NCBI GenBank assembly: GCA_035249985.1
Contig: DATFFP010000091.1
Span: 1 to 64,000 of the forward strand
Direction: 5' to 3'
Origin: JAICNG01 sp035249985
Lineage (GTDB): Bacteria > Gemmatimonadota > Gemmatimonadetes > Gemmatimonadales > Gemmatimonadaceae
DNA length: 64,000 nucleotides
Below the pieces are notes generated by a model. That model did no database searches. It worked only from the letters and a program-made list of their open reading frames with translations, and was not told where the DNA came from. The first letter of the stretch is position 1, and every line of letters starts with the position of its first letter. Below are positions 49,741 through 57,735 of this stretch, one piece after another. A program made the position numbers and the translations under genes.

Positions 49741-50544
49741 CTATCCCGGAGTTTGACGCACCGGGTTCCTCCCGAATCCTCGCCCGGCGCCGCGCTGAAT
49801 CAACGCCGTCCCTACGGAGGCACGATTCGCGACCGTCGCGACGGCGCGCTCGACGTGTCGCAACGGTCCCGTTCCCGGGCGTGGAGGGGACCAGACATAC
49901 ACCGGCAGTCGCGGAATGGCCATCGGATCCCCGGTCCACGACGACGCGAGCGTAAAGCCCACGTCGTACCCCGCCTCACGCGCCAGCGCATACTCCCGCG
50001 ACGCGCACGCGCCGAACGGATAGCTGACGCCCCGCGGTTCGGCGTCGAGGGCTCGGCGGAGATCGCGGCGTGACCCATGTAGCTCCTCGGCCGCTCTCGC
50101 ATCGCTTATCCAGGTGAGGCGCGGATGTGTGACCGTGTGCGACGCGAACGTGATGCCGCGGGATTGCCAGCGGCGCATGTCTCGCCACGTGAGATGCGGA
50201 AAGCGACGGCCGCCGTACGCGACGTCCCATCGGTTCAGTCGGCCGGCGTACGCCGTGATGACGAAGCACGTGGCGGCGAAGCCGTGAGCTTCGAGAACCG
50301 GGAACGCATGCTCACGCAACCCGCGATACGCATCGTCGAACGTGATCGCGATTTCGTTGGGTGCAACCGCCCGGTCGCCCCGCGCGCACGAGGCGACTTC
50401 GTCGAGCGTCAACGTCCGCCAGCCGTCGGCCGCCAGGCGCTCGATCTGCCGAGCAAACCGGCGCGGCGAGATCCGCGTGACGCCCAGCTCCAGACGTCGA
50501 TCGACTTTGTGATAGCAGAGGATGCGCGGCACAGACGGCATCAT
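49741..50544 (-). CDS. Polysaccharide deacetylase (NodB-homology) family protein
   Basis: A 267-residue protein. NodB motif 1 is EIAITFDDAYRG (Asp70, Asp71), motif 2 is FASHTVTHPRLTW with both metal histidines, and a YPFGACASREYALA region follows. These enzymes remove acetyl groups from peptidoglycan or other polysaccharides. No signal peptide is seen, so it may act on a cytoplasmic or lipid-linked substrate. ATG 50544 has GGGGAGGAG upstream; the frame extending to 50700 lies inside ald. Confidence 0.88.
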   Translation of the reverse strand: MMPSVPRILCYHKVDRRLELGVTRISPRRFARQIERLAADGWRTLTLDEVASCARGDRAVAPNEIAITFDDAYRGLREHAFPVLEAHGFAATCFVITAYAGRLNRWDVAYGGRRFPHLTWRDMRRWQSRGITFASHTVTHPRLTWISDARAAEELHGSRRDLRRALDAEPRGVSYPFGACASREYALAREAGYDVGFTLASSWTGDPMAIPRLPVYVWSPPRPGTGPLRHVERAVATVANRASVGTALIQRGAGRGFGRNPVRQTPG

Positions 50545-50567
50545 GACGCAGCCCTCCTCCCCACCGA

Positions 50568-51683
50568 TCAGGCGATCGCCTTCTCGACGTCCATGGACTC
50601 GAGTCCGAACGCCTCCGCGACCGCGGGATACACCACCTTGCCATCGATCATGTTGAGTCCCTTGCGCAACGCGGGATTGTCGCGTACGGCGGCCTTCCAC
50701 CCCTTGTTCGCGAGCTGCAGCGCATAGGGGAGCGTCGCGTTGGTGAGTGCCAGGGTCGATGTTCGAGGCACCGCGCCAGGCATGTTCGCCACGCCGTAGT
50801 GAATGACGCCGTCGATGACGTAGGTCGGATTCTCATGCGTGGTCGGCTTGATCGTCTCGACGCAGCCACCCTGGTCGACCGCGACATCCACGATGACGCT
50901 GCCGGGCTGCATTTTCTTGAGATCCTCCCGCCGCACCAGCGATGGCGCCTTCGCGCCGGGGATCAGCACCGCTCCGACCACCAGATCGGCCGTCTGAATC
51001 TGCTCGAGAACCGCGAACCGGTTCGAGTGCAGAAGCGACACGTTGGCTGGCATGACATCCGAGAGATAGCGCAGCCGCTCGAGCGAGATATCGAGAATGA
51101 CGACGTGCGCACCCATCCCGGCCGCCATCTTCGCCGCGTTGATCCCGACGATACCCCCGCCGAGGATGACCACCCGTGCCGGCAGCACCCCCGGCACGCC
51201 GCCTAACAACACACCGCGGCCGCCGTACAGCTTCTCGAGATACTTCGCGCCCTCCTGCACCGCCATGCGGCCGGCCACCTCCGACATTGGCGTCAGGAGC
51301 GGCAGCTCTCGTGACGGCAGCTCGACAGTCTCATACGCGATGCACACAGCCCCGCTCTCGAGGTGAGCGCGGGTGAGCGCCTCGTCGGCCGCGAAGTGAA
51401 AGTAGGTGAAGATCGTCTGGCCGCGGCGCATGCGCGGCCACTCGGGCTCGATCGGCTCCTTCACCTTCATGATCATGTCCGCGTCGTGCCACACGGCATC
51501 CGCATCGGGGGCGATGCGCGCGCCGGTCTTGGCGTACAGCTCATCGCTGAACCCGCTTCCTTCGCCAGCGCCCCGCTCGACGACCACCGAATGCCCCGCC
51601 GCGACCAGCGCCTCCGCTCCTGCCGGCACCAGCGCCACACGGTTCTCGTTGGTCTTGATCTCCTTCGGAACGCCGATCTTCAT
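50568..51683 (-). CDS. ald: Alanine dehydrogenase
   Basis: Ald reversibly deaminates L-alanine to pyruvate with NAD. The 371-residue protein has MKIGVPKEIKTNENRVAL at the start, KVKEPIEPEW, the NAD loop VVILGGGIVGINAAKMAAGM, and the C-terminal HYGVANMPGAVPRTST. Length and motifs are normal. The frame is open to 51782 but ATG 51683 fits the family exactly. It lies 32 bases after the M16 gene. Confidence 0.97.
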   Translation of the reverse strand: MKIGVPKEIKTNENRVALVPAGAEALVAAGHSVVVERGAGEGSGFSDELYAKTGARIAPDADAVWHDADMIMKVKEPIEPEWPRMRRGQTIFTYFHFAADEALTRAHLESGAVCIAYETVELPSRELPLLTPMSEVAGRMAVQEGAKYLEKLYGGRGVLLGGVPGVLPARVVILGGGIVGINAAKMAAGMGAHVVILDISLERLRYLSDVMPANVSLLHSNRFAVLEQIQTADLVVGAVLIPGAKAPSLVRREDLKKMQPGSVIVDVAVDQGGCVETIKPTTHENPTYVIDGVIHYGVANMPGAVPRTSTLALTNATLPYALQLANKGWKAAVRDNPALRKGLNMIDGKVVYPAVAEAFGLESMDVEKAIA

Positions 51684-51715
51684 ACGTGTCGGATGGAGTA
51701 GAAGGGTGAACGCCC

Positions 51716-52984
51716 TTACTGAATGGCTTTTGGTCCGAGGCTCACCACCGTCTGCGCGCCCGGCGAAAAATAGTCGCGGCACACGGTGCGCACCTGCTCC
51801 TCGGTAATCGCATCGATCTCCGCCAGCAGCTGATCCAGCGTCCGGTACGGCTCCCCGTAGAGGTCGACACCCGCGGCACGATACATCCGCGAGGACACAC
51901 TCTCCAGAGACAGCGTACTCTGTCCCTTGAGCTGGCTCTTCCCCGATTCGACTTCCTCCGGTGTCAACCCGTCGGCAGCGACCCGCGACAGCTCCTCGCG
52001 AATCGCCGCGGCCGCGTCAGCGGCCGTCTCCGGCGCCGTCCCGACGTAAACGCCGTGGACGCCCGTGTCGGCGTGGAACGACTGGAACGTGTAGACCGAG
52101 TATGCGAGGCCGAGCTCCTCGCGCACGCGCTGAAACAGGCGTGAGCTCATGCCTGCACCGAGTACCGTGCTCACAAGTACGGCCGCGTACCGCAGCGGGT
52201 GGCCGTGGGCCATCATCGGCGATCCATAGACGATGTGAGTCTGCGCCGCCTCTTTCGCGACGTGACGGTAGCCTGGCACCGCAGCAACCGGGGTCGGCGC
52301 GGAGAGTGGGGTTGCGTCCCCGCGATCCACAGCCGCCCAGCCGGTACGCTCCAGTGCATCCAGCAGGCGGTCGTGCTGCACGTTGCCCGCCGCCGCGACG
52401 ATGAGCTGCGGCGGGTGATACGCGCGCTCGTGGAGCTCCCGCAGCTCGCGGACGCCGAGCGCCGAGACGGTGTCCCGGGTCCCGAGAATCGAGTAGCCGT
52501 ACGGATGCTGTCCCCACAGCGCCTCGTTATGCAGCTCGAAGACGAGATCGTCGGGGGTGTCCTCGACCATGCTGATCTCCTCGAGGACCACGCGCCGCTC
52601 GAGCTTGAGATCCTCGGCGCGCAGCAGCGGCCGAAAGACGAGGTCGGCGATGACGTCGGCCGCGTGCCCGAGATGCTCGTCCAGGACGCGCGCCTGATAG
52701 GAGGTGTGCTCGCGCGCCGTATAGGCGTCGAGCGCTCCGCCCAGCGTCTCCAGCGAGAGCGCGATGTCCTTGGCGCTGCGGGTCGGCGTGCCCTTGAACA
52801 CCATGTGCTCGAGGAGATGCGACACGCCCATGCGCTCGCGCGGCTCGTGGACCGACGCCGCGCGGACCCAGGCGCCGAATGCGATCGACCGTACTCCCGG
52901 CATGTGCTCGGAGAGTACGGTCAACCCGTTAGGCAGGACAGTCCGGTGGAGCGCGCCCTCCGCGTCGAAGGGCTCGCGGCTCAC
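51716..52984 (-). CDS. M16-family zinc peptidase
   Basis: A 422-residue mitochondrial-processing-peptidase-like protease. The inverted zinc motif is SHLLEHMVFKGT (His56, Glu59, His60) and EISMVEDTPDD continues the domain with the third ligand shortly before. The C-terminal half is the inactive partner domain, including GLAYSVYTFQSFH. No signal peptide, so probably cytoplasmic. The pnp-M16 gene order is widespread in bacteria. The ATG overlaps the pnp stop. Confidence 0.94.
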   Translation of the reverse strand: MSREPFDAEGALHRTVLPNGLTVLSEHMPGVRSIAFGAWVRAASVHEPRERMGVSHLLEHMVFKGTPTRSAKDIALSLETLGGALDAYTAREHTSYQARVLDEHLGHAADVIADLVFRPLLRAEDLKLERRVVLEEISMVEDTPDDLVFELHNEALWGQHPYGYSILGTRDTVSALGVRELRELHERAYHPPQLIVAAAGNVQHDRLLDALERTGWAAVDRGDATPLSAPTPVAAVPGYRHVAKEAAQTHIVYGSPMMAHGHPLRYAAVLVSTVLGAGMSSRLFQRVREELGLAYSVYTFQSFHADTGVHGVYVGTAPETAADAAAAIREELSRVAADGLTPEEVESGKSQLKGQSTLSLESVSSRMYRAAGVDLYGEPYRTLDQLLAEIDAITEEQVRTVCRDYFSPGAQTVVSLGPKAIQ

Positions 52985-55281
52985 CGCCGCGTACGGCCGC
53001 GGGACGAGCGCCGCGGTCCGCGCTCAGCGGGCTCGACGCCGGGACTCCCGTCGCCTTCCTGCTCTCCTTCACCCCCCCGCGCCGCGCGCGGCTCCGCCGC
53101 CTCGCGACGATGCTCGTCAGGGCGGCGCGGGCGTTCTCCACCCCGGTCGCCTCGACCACCGCGCCCGCCGCCATTCCCTTCGTCTTCGGTCATGCCTTCC
53201 GGCTTGGGGAGCAGCGCCTTCATCGAGAGACGGAGGCGGCCGCGCTCATCGCGATCCAGCAGCTTCACCTTCACACGGTCGCCCTTCTTCACGACGTCTT
53301 CCGTCTTCTCCGTGCGGCCGTGCTTGAGCTCCGAGATGTGCACGAGCCCCTCGGTGCCGGGCATGATCTCGACGAAGGCGCCGAACGCCGTCGTGCTCTT
53401 CACGGTGCCTTCGTAGATCTCGCCGATCACCGGCTCCGCGGTGAGCGCCTTGATCATCGCCTTGGCGCGCTCGAGCGCCTCGCCGCCAACGGCGGCAATC
53501 GTCACGCGGCCAGTATCGTCGACCGTGATCTCGGCACCCGTCTCCTCCTGGATGCCGCGGATCGTCTTGCCCTTCGGTCCGATGAGGTCGCCGATCTTCT
53601 CGGGGCTGATCTGGACGGTCACGATGCGCGGAGCGTACGGCGAGAGATCGGCGCGCGGCTCCGGCAGGGCCTTGCTCATCTCGCGAAGGATGTGCAGTCG
53701 GCCGTCCTTCGCCTGCGCCAGCGCCTCGCGCATGATCTTGAGATCGAGACCTTCGACCTTGATGTCCATCTGGATCGAGGTGATCCCGTTCTCGGTCCCG
53801 GCGACCTTGAAGTCCATGTCGCCGAGGTGATCCTCCGTGCCCAGGATATCGGTGAGGATCGCGTACTTTCCGCCTTCGGTGATCAGCCCCATCGCCACGC
53901 CAGCGCAGGCCGCCCGCATCGGGACGCCGGCATCGAACAGCGCCAGGGAGCCGCCGCAGACCGACGCCATGGACGACGAGCCATTCGACTCGAGGATGTC
54001 TGACACGATGCGAATCGTGTAGGGGAACTCCTCGTACGGCGGGAGGAGCGCCTGCAGCGCCCGCTCGGCCAGATTGCCGTGACCGATCTCGCGACGGCTG
54101 GTCCCGCGCATGGGACGAACCTCGCCGGTGGAGAACGGCGGGAAGTTGTAGTGCAGCATGAAGGACTTGGTCGACTCGTCCGGGTTATCGATCGAGTCGA
54201 GCCGCTGGACGTCCTGCTCGGTCCCGAGCGTGGCCGCCACGAGCGCTTGCGTCTGGCCACGGGTAAAGAGCGCGGACCCATGTGCGCGCGGAAGGATCGG
54301 CGCCTGAACCGTGATCGGACGCACCTCGGTCGGCTTGCGACCATCGACCCGTTCCCCGCGCTCGATCACCTGCGACCGCAGCTGGTGGTATTCCACCTCG
54401 CCGACGAGATCGGCGATGTCCTTCGTGTTGTCCGGAAAGTCCTGCGTCAGCAGCTCGATGACCTGGCGCTTCACCATCTCGACCGCGTCGACGCGGGCAT
54501 GCTTCTCCGGCGTGTTGATCGCCTCGCCGATCTTGCCCTTGGCGAGATCCTTGACCTTTGCCACCAAATCCTCGGGGTGCGTCACCTTCGTCCACTTCAT
54601 CTTCTCGACGCGCGTGTTCTTGAGCAGCTCTTCCTGGATGCCGATCAGCTCTCGTATGCCTTTCTGCGCGATCGTGAGCCCCTCGATGACGTCTTCCTCG
54701 CTGACCTCGAGCGCGCCGCCCTCGACCATCACGATCGACTCGCGCGATCCGGCGACCACCATGTCGATGTCGCTGAACTCGAGCTGCTGGAAGGTGGGGT
54801 TGATCACCCACTTGTCCTGAAGGCGGCCAAGGCGGACGCCGGCAATCGGAGCGAGGAACGGAATGCGCGACGCGTTCAGCGCGAATGACACCGCCATGAG
54901 GGCGAGGACGTCCGCGTCGTTCTCCTGGTCGGCGGAGATGACGTAGACGAAGACCTGCACTTCGTTCTTGAATCCTTCGGGGAAGAGCGGGCGGATCGAG
55001 CGGTCAATGATGCGCGCCGAGAGGATTTCCTCATCGTGCGGGCGCCCCTCGCGCTTGATGAATCCGCCTGGAATCTTGCCCGCGGCGTATGACTTCTCCT
55101 TGTACTCGACCGTCAAAGGGAAGAACGGAAGCGGGCTCAGGTTCTCGCTGACGGTGACGGCGGCGAGGACCATCGTGTCGCCGTATTGCACCATCGCCGA
55201 CCCCGCGGCCTGCTTGGCCATGCGTCCGGTCTCGATCGTGAGCTTGCGTCCGGCGAAGACGCGTTCGATGCGTTGCATCAT
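52981..55281 (-). CDS. pnp: Polyribonucleotide nucleotidyltransferase (PNPase)
   Basis: PNPase degrades RNA 3' to 5' with phosphate. The 766-residue protein has two RNase PH domains (GKIPGGFIKREGRPHDEE; RPITVQAPILPRAHGSALF; FPPFSTGEVRPMRGTSRREI), then a KH domain (KIGDLIGPKGKTIRGIQEE) and S1 domain (GEIYEGTVKSTTAFGAFVEI). The last ~75 residues are Arg/Gly/Glu-rich and likely disordered, a place for partner or RNA binding. Two ATGs at 55281 and 55278 are possible starts. An intrinsic terminator precedes it. Confidence 0.98.
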   Translation of the reverse strand: MMQRIERVFAGRKLTIETGRMAKQAAGSAMVQYGDTMVLAAVTVSENLSPLPFFPLTVEYKEKSYAAGKIPGGFIKREGRPHDEEILSARIIDRSIRPLFPEGFKNEVQVFVYVISADQENDADVLALMAVSFALNASRIPFLAPIAGVRLGRLQDKWVINPTFQQLEFSDIDMVVAGSRESIVMVEGGALEVSEEDVIEGLTIAQKGIRELIGIQEELLKNTRVEKMKWTKVTHPEDLVAKVKDLAKGKIGEAINTPEKHARVDAVEMVKRQVIELLTQDFPDNTKDIADLVGEVEYHQLRSQVIERGERVDGRKPTEVRPITVQAPILPRAHGSALFTRGQTQALVAATLGTEQDVQRLDSIDNPDESTKSFMLHYNFPPFSTGEVRPMRGTSRREIGHGNLAERALQALLPPYEEFPYTIRIVSDILESNGSSSMASVCGGSLALFDAGVPMRAACAGVAMGLITEGGKYAILTDILGTEDHLGDMDFKVAGTENGITSIQMDIKVEGLDLKIMREALAQAKDGRLHILREMSKALPEPRADLSPYAPRIVTVQISPEKIGDLIGPKGKTIRGIQEETGAEITVDDTGRVTIAAVGGEALERAKAMIKALTAEPVIGEIYEGTVKSTTAFGAFVEIMPGTEGLVHISELKHGRTEKTEDVVKKGDRVKVKLLDRDERGRLRLSMKALLPKPEGMTEDEGNGGGRGGRGDRGGERPRRPDEHRREAAEPRAARGGEGEQEGDGSPGVEPAERGPRRSSRGRTRR

Positions 55282-55299
55282 GAATGGATCAGGTAGGAG

Positions 55300-55340
55300 A
55301 AAACACAAAACGCGCGGGGGCCATTGATGGCGCCCGCGCG
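55300..55340 (-). terminator. Intrinsic terminator between rpsO and pnp
   Basis: On the minus strand a 12-position stem with one mismatch (55333-55340 with 55311-55318, extended inward by three pairs) closes an ATCAAT loop. TTTTGTGTTTT follows. The rpsO-pnp region of other bacteria also carries an intrinsic terminator, so partial read-through into pnp is likely. Confidence 0.8.
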
Positions 55341-55359
55341 AATGTGAAAGACCGCGAAA

Positions 55360-55620
55360 TTAGTGCCGGAGACCAAGATCCTGAATGAGCTGCCGATAGG
55401 TCTCCAGGTCGGTCCGCTTCATGTACTCCAGGAGCCGGCGTCGCTTGCCGACCATCTTCAGCAGGCCTTGCCGGGAATGATGGTCCTTCTGGTGGGTACG
55501 GAAGTGGTCCGTGAGGTAGTTGATGCGCTCGGTGAGCAGTGCAACCTGCACCTTGGCGGACCCGGTGTCCGACGCGTGCGCCTTGTATTTCTGGATCGTC
55601 GATGCTTTTTCGAAGGGCAT
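55360..55620 (-). CDS. rpsO: 30S ribosomal protein S15
   Basis: S15 binds the central domain of 16S rRNA early in subunit assembly. The 86-residue protein has the family core TGSAKVQVALLTERINYLTD, HFRTHQKDHHSRQGLLKMV and RRRLLEYMKR. The leader from the predicted start is about 50 bases, room for the autoregulatory structure known in other bacteria, though none was confirmed here. GGAG lies ten bases before the ATG. Confidence 0.98.
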   Translation of the reverse strand: MPFEKASTIQKYKAHASDTGSAKVQVALLTERINYLTDHFRTHQKDHHSRQGLLKMVGKRRRLLEYMKRTDLETYRQLIQDLGLRH

Positions 55621-55676
55621 TATGTATATTCTCCGACACCATCAGGCGCTCAGCGCCGAATTCGTTGAAGCAGAGT

Positions 55677-55705
55677 AATTTACCGGTCGCTGACCCCCTT
55701 GTAAA
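55677..55705 (-). promoter_or_regulatory. rpsO operon promoter
   Basis: On the minus strand TTTACA (55705-55700) and TAAATT (55682-55677) are spaced 17 bp, giving a leader of about 50 bases. It almost fully overlaps the opposing kinase promoter. Confidence 0.75.
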
Positions 55706-55707
55706 GG
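55679..55707 (+). promoter_or_regulatory. Candidate promoter of the protein kinase gene
   Basis: TTTACC (55679-55684) and TAAAGG (55702-55707) are spaced 17 bp. The predicted start is near 55714, three bases before TTG 55717. It uses nearly the same 30 bp as the rpsO promoter on the other strand. Confidence 0.45.
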
Positions 55708-55716
55708 CACCCCGCC

Positions 55717-57288
55717 TTGCCTGAGCGCTATATCGGCCGCTACCTCGGCCGTTTCCGCATTGACGCGCTCGTCGGGTCGGGCGGATTCGCCTGGGTGTAC
55801 AAGGGATACGACCCCGAGCTCGACGTCCCGGTCGCGCTCAAGGTCCTCAAGCCGCAGTTCGCCGGCGACGAGATGTTCGAGACGCGCTTCCGCCGTGAAG
55901 CCTCGACGGCGGCCAAGCTCCGGCACCCGAACATCATCAAGATCCTGGCGGTCGGCCGAGAGGGCGAGGCGGTCTATTTCGTCATGGATTACCTGTCGCA
56001 GGGGCTGGTCGACCGGCTCCGGGTGATGGGTACGCTGCCCGAGCACATGCTCGTGCGGGTGGGGTTCGACGTCGCCAGCGCGCTTGGATTCGCCCACCGC
56101 CAGGGCGTCATCCACCGCGACGTGAAGGTCGACAACATCATGTTCGATGACCACGGCAACGCCGTCGTCACCGACTTCGGCATTGCCCGCGCCGTCACCA
56201 AGTACGCCGAGCAGACCGGGACGAACATGGTGGTGGGGACACCCCAGTATTTCTCCCCCGAGCAGGCCCGCGGCCTCCCACTGGACGGTCGCGCCGATCT
56301 CTACTCGCTGGGCGTCACGCTCTTCAAGGCGGCCACCGGCGTCCTGCCCTTTCAGGGTGACGACTGGTACGAGATCGCCCGACAGCATGTCGAAGACGAA
56401 CCCCCGCGGCCGCGGGACCTCAACCCGTCGCTCTCGAAGGGGCTGGAGCGCATCGTTCTCCGCTGCCTGGAGAAGGAGCCTGACGAGCGCTTTGCGAACG
56501 GCGAAGCGCTGTGCACGGAGCTTTCGCACCTGCTGCCCGATCGCGGCGAGGTGACGTCGGCCCGTACGCTCATGATTCCGGCAACGGACACGCTGGAGCA
56601 GACGACAGGCCGCCATCCGGTGCGGCGCGCCGTACGTCGGCTTCGACGCAGAGGAGTCGTGCTTGCGACCGTCGCCGCGGTCGCGGCCGTCGGCGTTCTT
56701 TCAGCGACGTTGCGATCCCGTCGTCCCGACTCGGAAGCGGCGGCCGCGCCGATCACGGTCAACAGCGGCAGATCGCCGGATTCGGTGGCGCCCGTCGTCG
56801 TTACGCCGCCGCCGCGTCCCGTCGTCGAGATCGTCGCCCCGGGAGAAGCCACCGTCTCGGTCAATGGCCTCGATGTCGGGCGCGGACGTTGGCGCTCCGA
56901 CACGCTCAAGCCCGGGGAGTACGTGCTCGCGGCCAGCATCCGCTCCCTCACGCGCTGCGGAAGCGCGCGCGCCGTCGATACGATCTACGTCCGCGAGACG
57001 GGCGACACGACCGTGACGCTGCGTCCCCTGCCGTGTGGCTTTCTCGCCGTCTCATCGACGCCGGAAGTTGCGGAATTCGTCGTGATGACCCCCGCGGGGT
57101 CGAGCCTGCGCCAGGAGATGCTTCCGTATCTCGACTCGTTGCTCCTTCCCGTCGGTCGCTACAGGCTTCGTGTGCAGGCTCGGTACTGCACCGAGTTCAA
57201 CGATTCGGTGCGCATCGAATCGGGAAAGACAAACCGGCAGCACATTCGGATGCTCTGCGAAACACCCCAGGAGAAGACGGGCGAGTAG
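55717..57288 (+). CDS. Membrane Ser/Thr protein kinase with extracytoplasmic PEGA-like domain
   Basis: A 523-residue Hanks-type kinase. Key residues are present: glycine loop LVGSGGFAWVYKG, Lys42 (VALKVLK), HRDVKVDN (133-140) and DFG 153-155, with GTPQYFSPEQARG as the APE region. A basic stretch and one membrane segment (VVLATVAAVAAVGVLSATL, about 315-333) follow. Outside, PGEATVSVNGLDVGRGRWRS resembles a PEGA repeat, and five cysteines are spread over the domain. TTG 55717 is the best start. Targets are unknown. Confidence 0.93.
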   Translation: MPERYIGRYLGRFRIDALVGSGGFAWVYKGYDPELDVPVALKVLKPQFAGDEMFETRFRREASTAAKLRHPNIIKILAVGREGEAVYFVMDYLSQGLVDRLRVMGTLPEHMLVRVGFDVASALGFAHRQGVIHRDVKVDNIMFDDHGNAVVTDFGIARAVTKYAEQTGTNMVVGTPQYFSPEQARGLPLDGRADLYSLGVTLFKAATGVLPFQGDDWYEIARQHVEDEPPRPRDLNPSLSKGLERIVLRCLEKEPDERFANGEALCTELSHLLPDRGEVTSARTLMIPATDTLEQTTGRHPVRRAVRRLRRRGVVLATVAAVAAVGVLSATLRSRRPDSEAAAAPITVNSGRSPDSVAPVVVTPPPRPVVEIVAPGEATVSVNGLDVGRGRWRSDTLKPGEYVLAASIRSLTRCGSARAVDTIYVRETGDTTVTLRPLPCGFLAVSSTPEVAEFVVMTPAGSSLRQEMLPYLDSLLLPVGRYRLRVQARYCTEFNDSVRIESGKTNRQHIRMLCETPQEKTGE

Positions 57289-57306
57289 GCAGAGGTAACC
57301 TCCGCC
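57288..57306. terminator. Weak hairpin between converging genes
   Basis: GGC-A-GAGG pairs with CCTC-C-GCC around TAA, overlapping the last base of the kinase stop codon. It is short, has one mismatch and only three T residues follow, so termination is doubtful. Confidence 0.3.
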
Positions 57307-57315
57307 GTTTCACGC

Positions 57316-57735
57316 CTAACGACCCGCCACTCCCAGGCCAAATCCCGCCGCGACTCCGAACAACACCCCCAGCCAGAACGATCGCCGCTTGTGCCAGGGC
57401 GGAGCCGGCGGCGGCGGCTGGTCCAGCAGCGCCACGTGCTCCGTGGTCACACGCGTCGTCATGCCGGTCACCAGGCCCATCGCGTTGGCGGAATCGGCGG
57501 CGATGACCTGAAAGCGCGCGATCAGGATGTCGCGCTGCCGCGGATCGACGACGATGCCGTACAACCCGGGACGCACCCACGGATGTCTCCCGACCACGAG
57601 CGTGAATGTGCTATCGCCCGCGCTCGCGATCTCGAATCGTGCCGACGTCTCCTGCGCGCGGGCCGCGGACGGCACTGCGCCGGCGGCCGCCACGAGGAGA
57701 AGCGCGGTGCGCATCCATCGCACTAGCGAATCCAT
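57316..57735 (-). CDS. Small exported protein with C-terminal membrane segment
   Basis: A 139-residue protein of unknown function. It has a signal peptide (LLLVAAAGAVPSAARAQ), a short beta-rich middle (FTLVVGRHPWVRPGLYGIVV), a Pro-rich stretch (QPPPPAPPW) and a final hydrophobic segment (FWLGVLFGVAAGFGLGVAG). It would be anchored at its C-terminus with the middle outside. Start is either ATG 57735, overlapping rseP by 13 bases, or ATG 57714. No family was recognised. Confidence 0.7.
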   Translation of the reverse strand: MDSLVRWMRTALLLVAAAGAVPSAARAQETSARFEIASAGDSTFTLVVGRHPWVRPGLYGIVVDPRQRDILIARFQVIAADSANAMGLVTGMTTRVTTEHVALLDQPPPPAPPWHKRRSFWLGVLFGVAAGFGLGVAGR

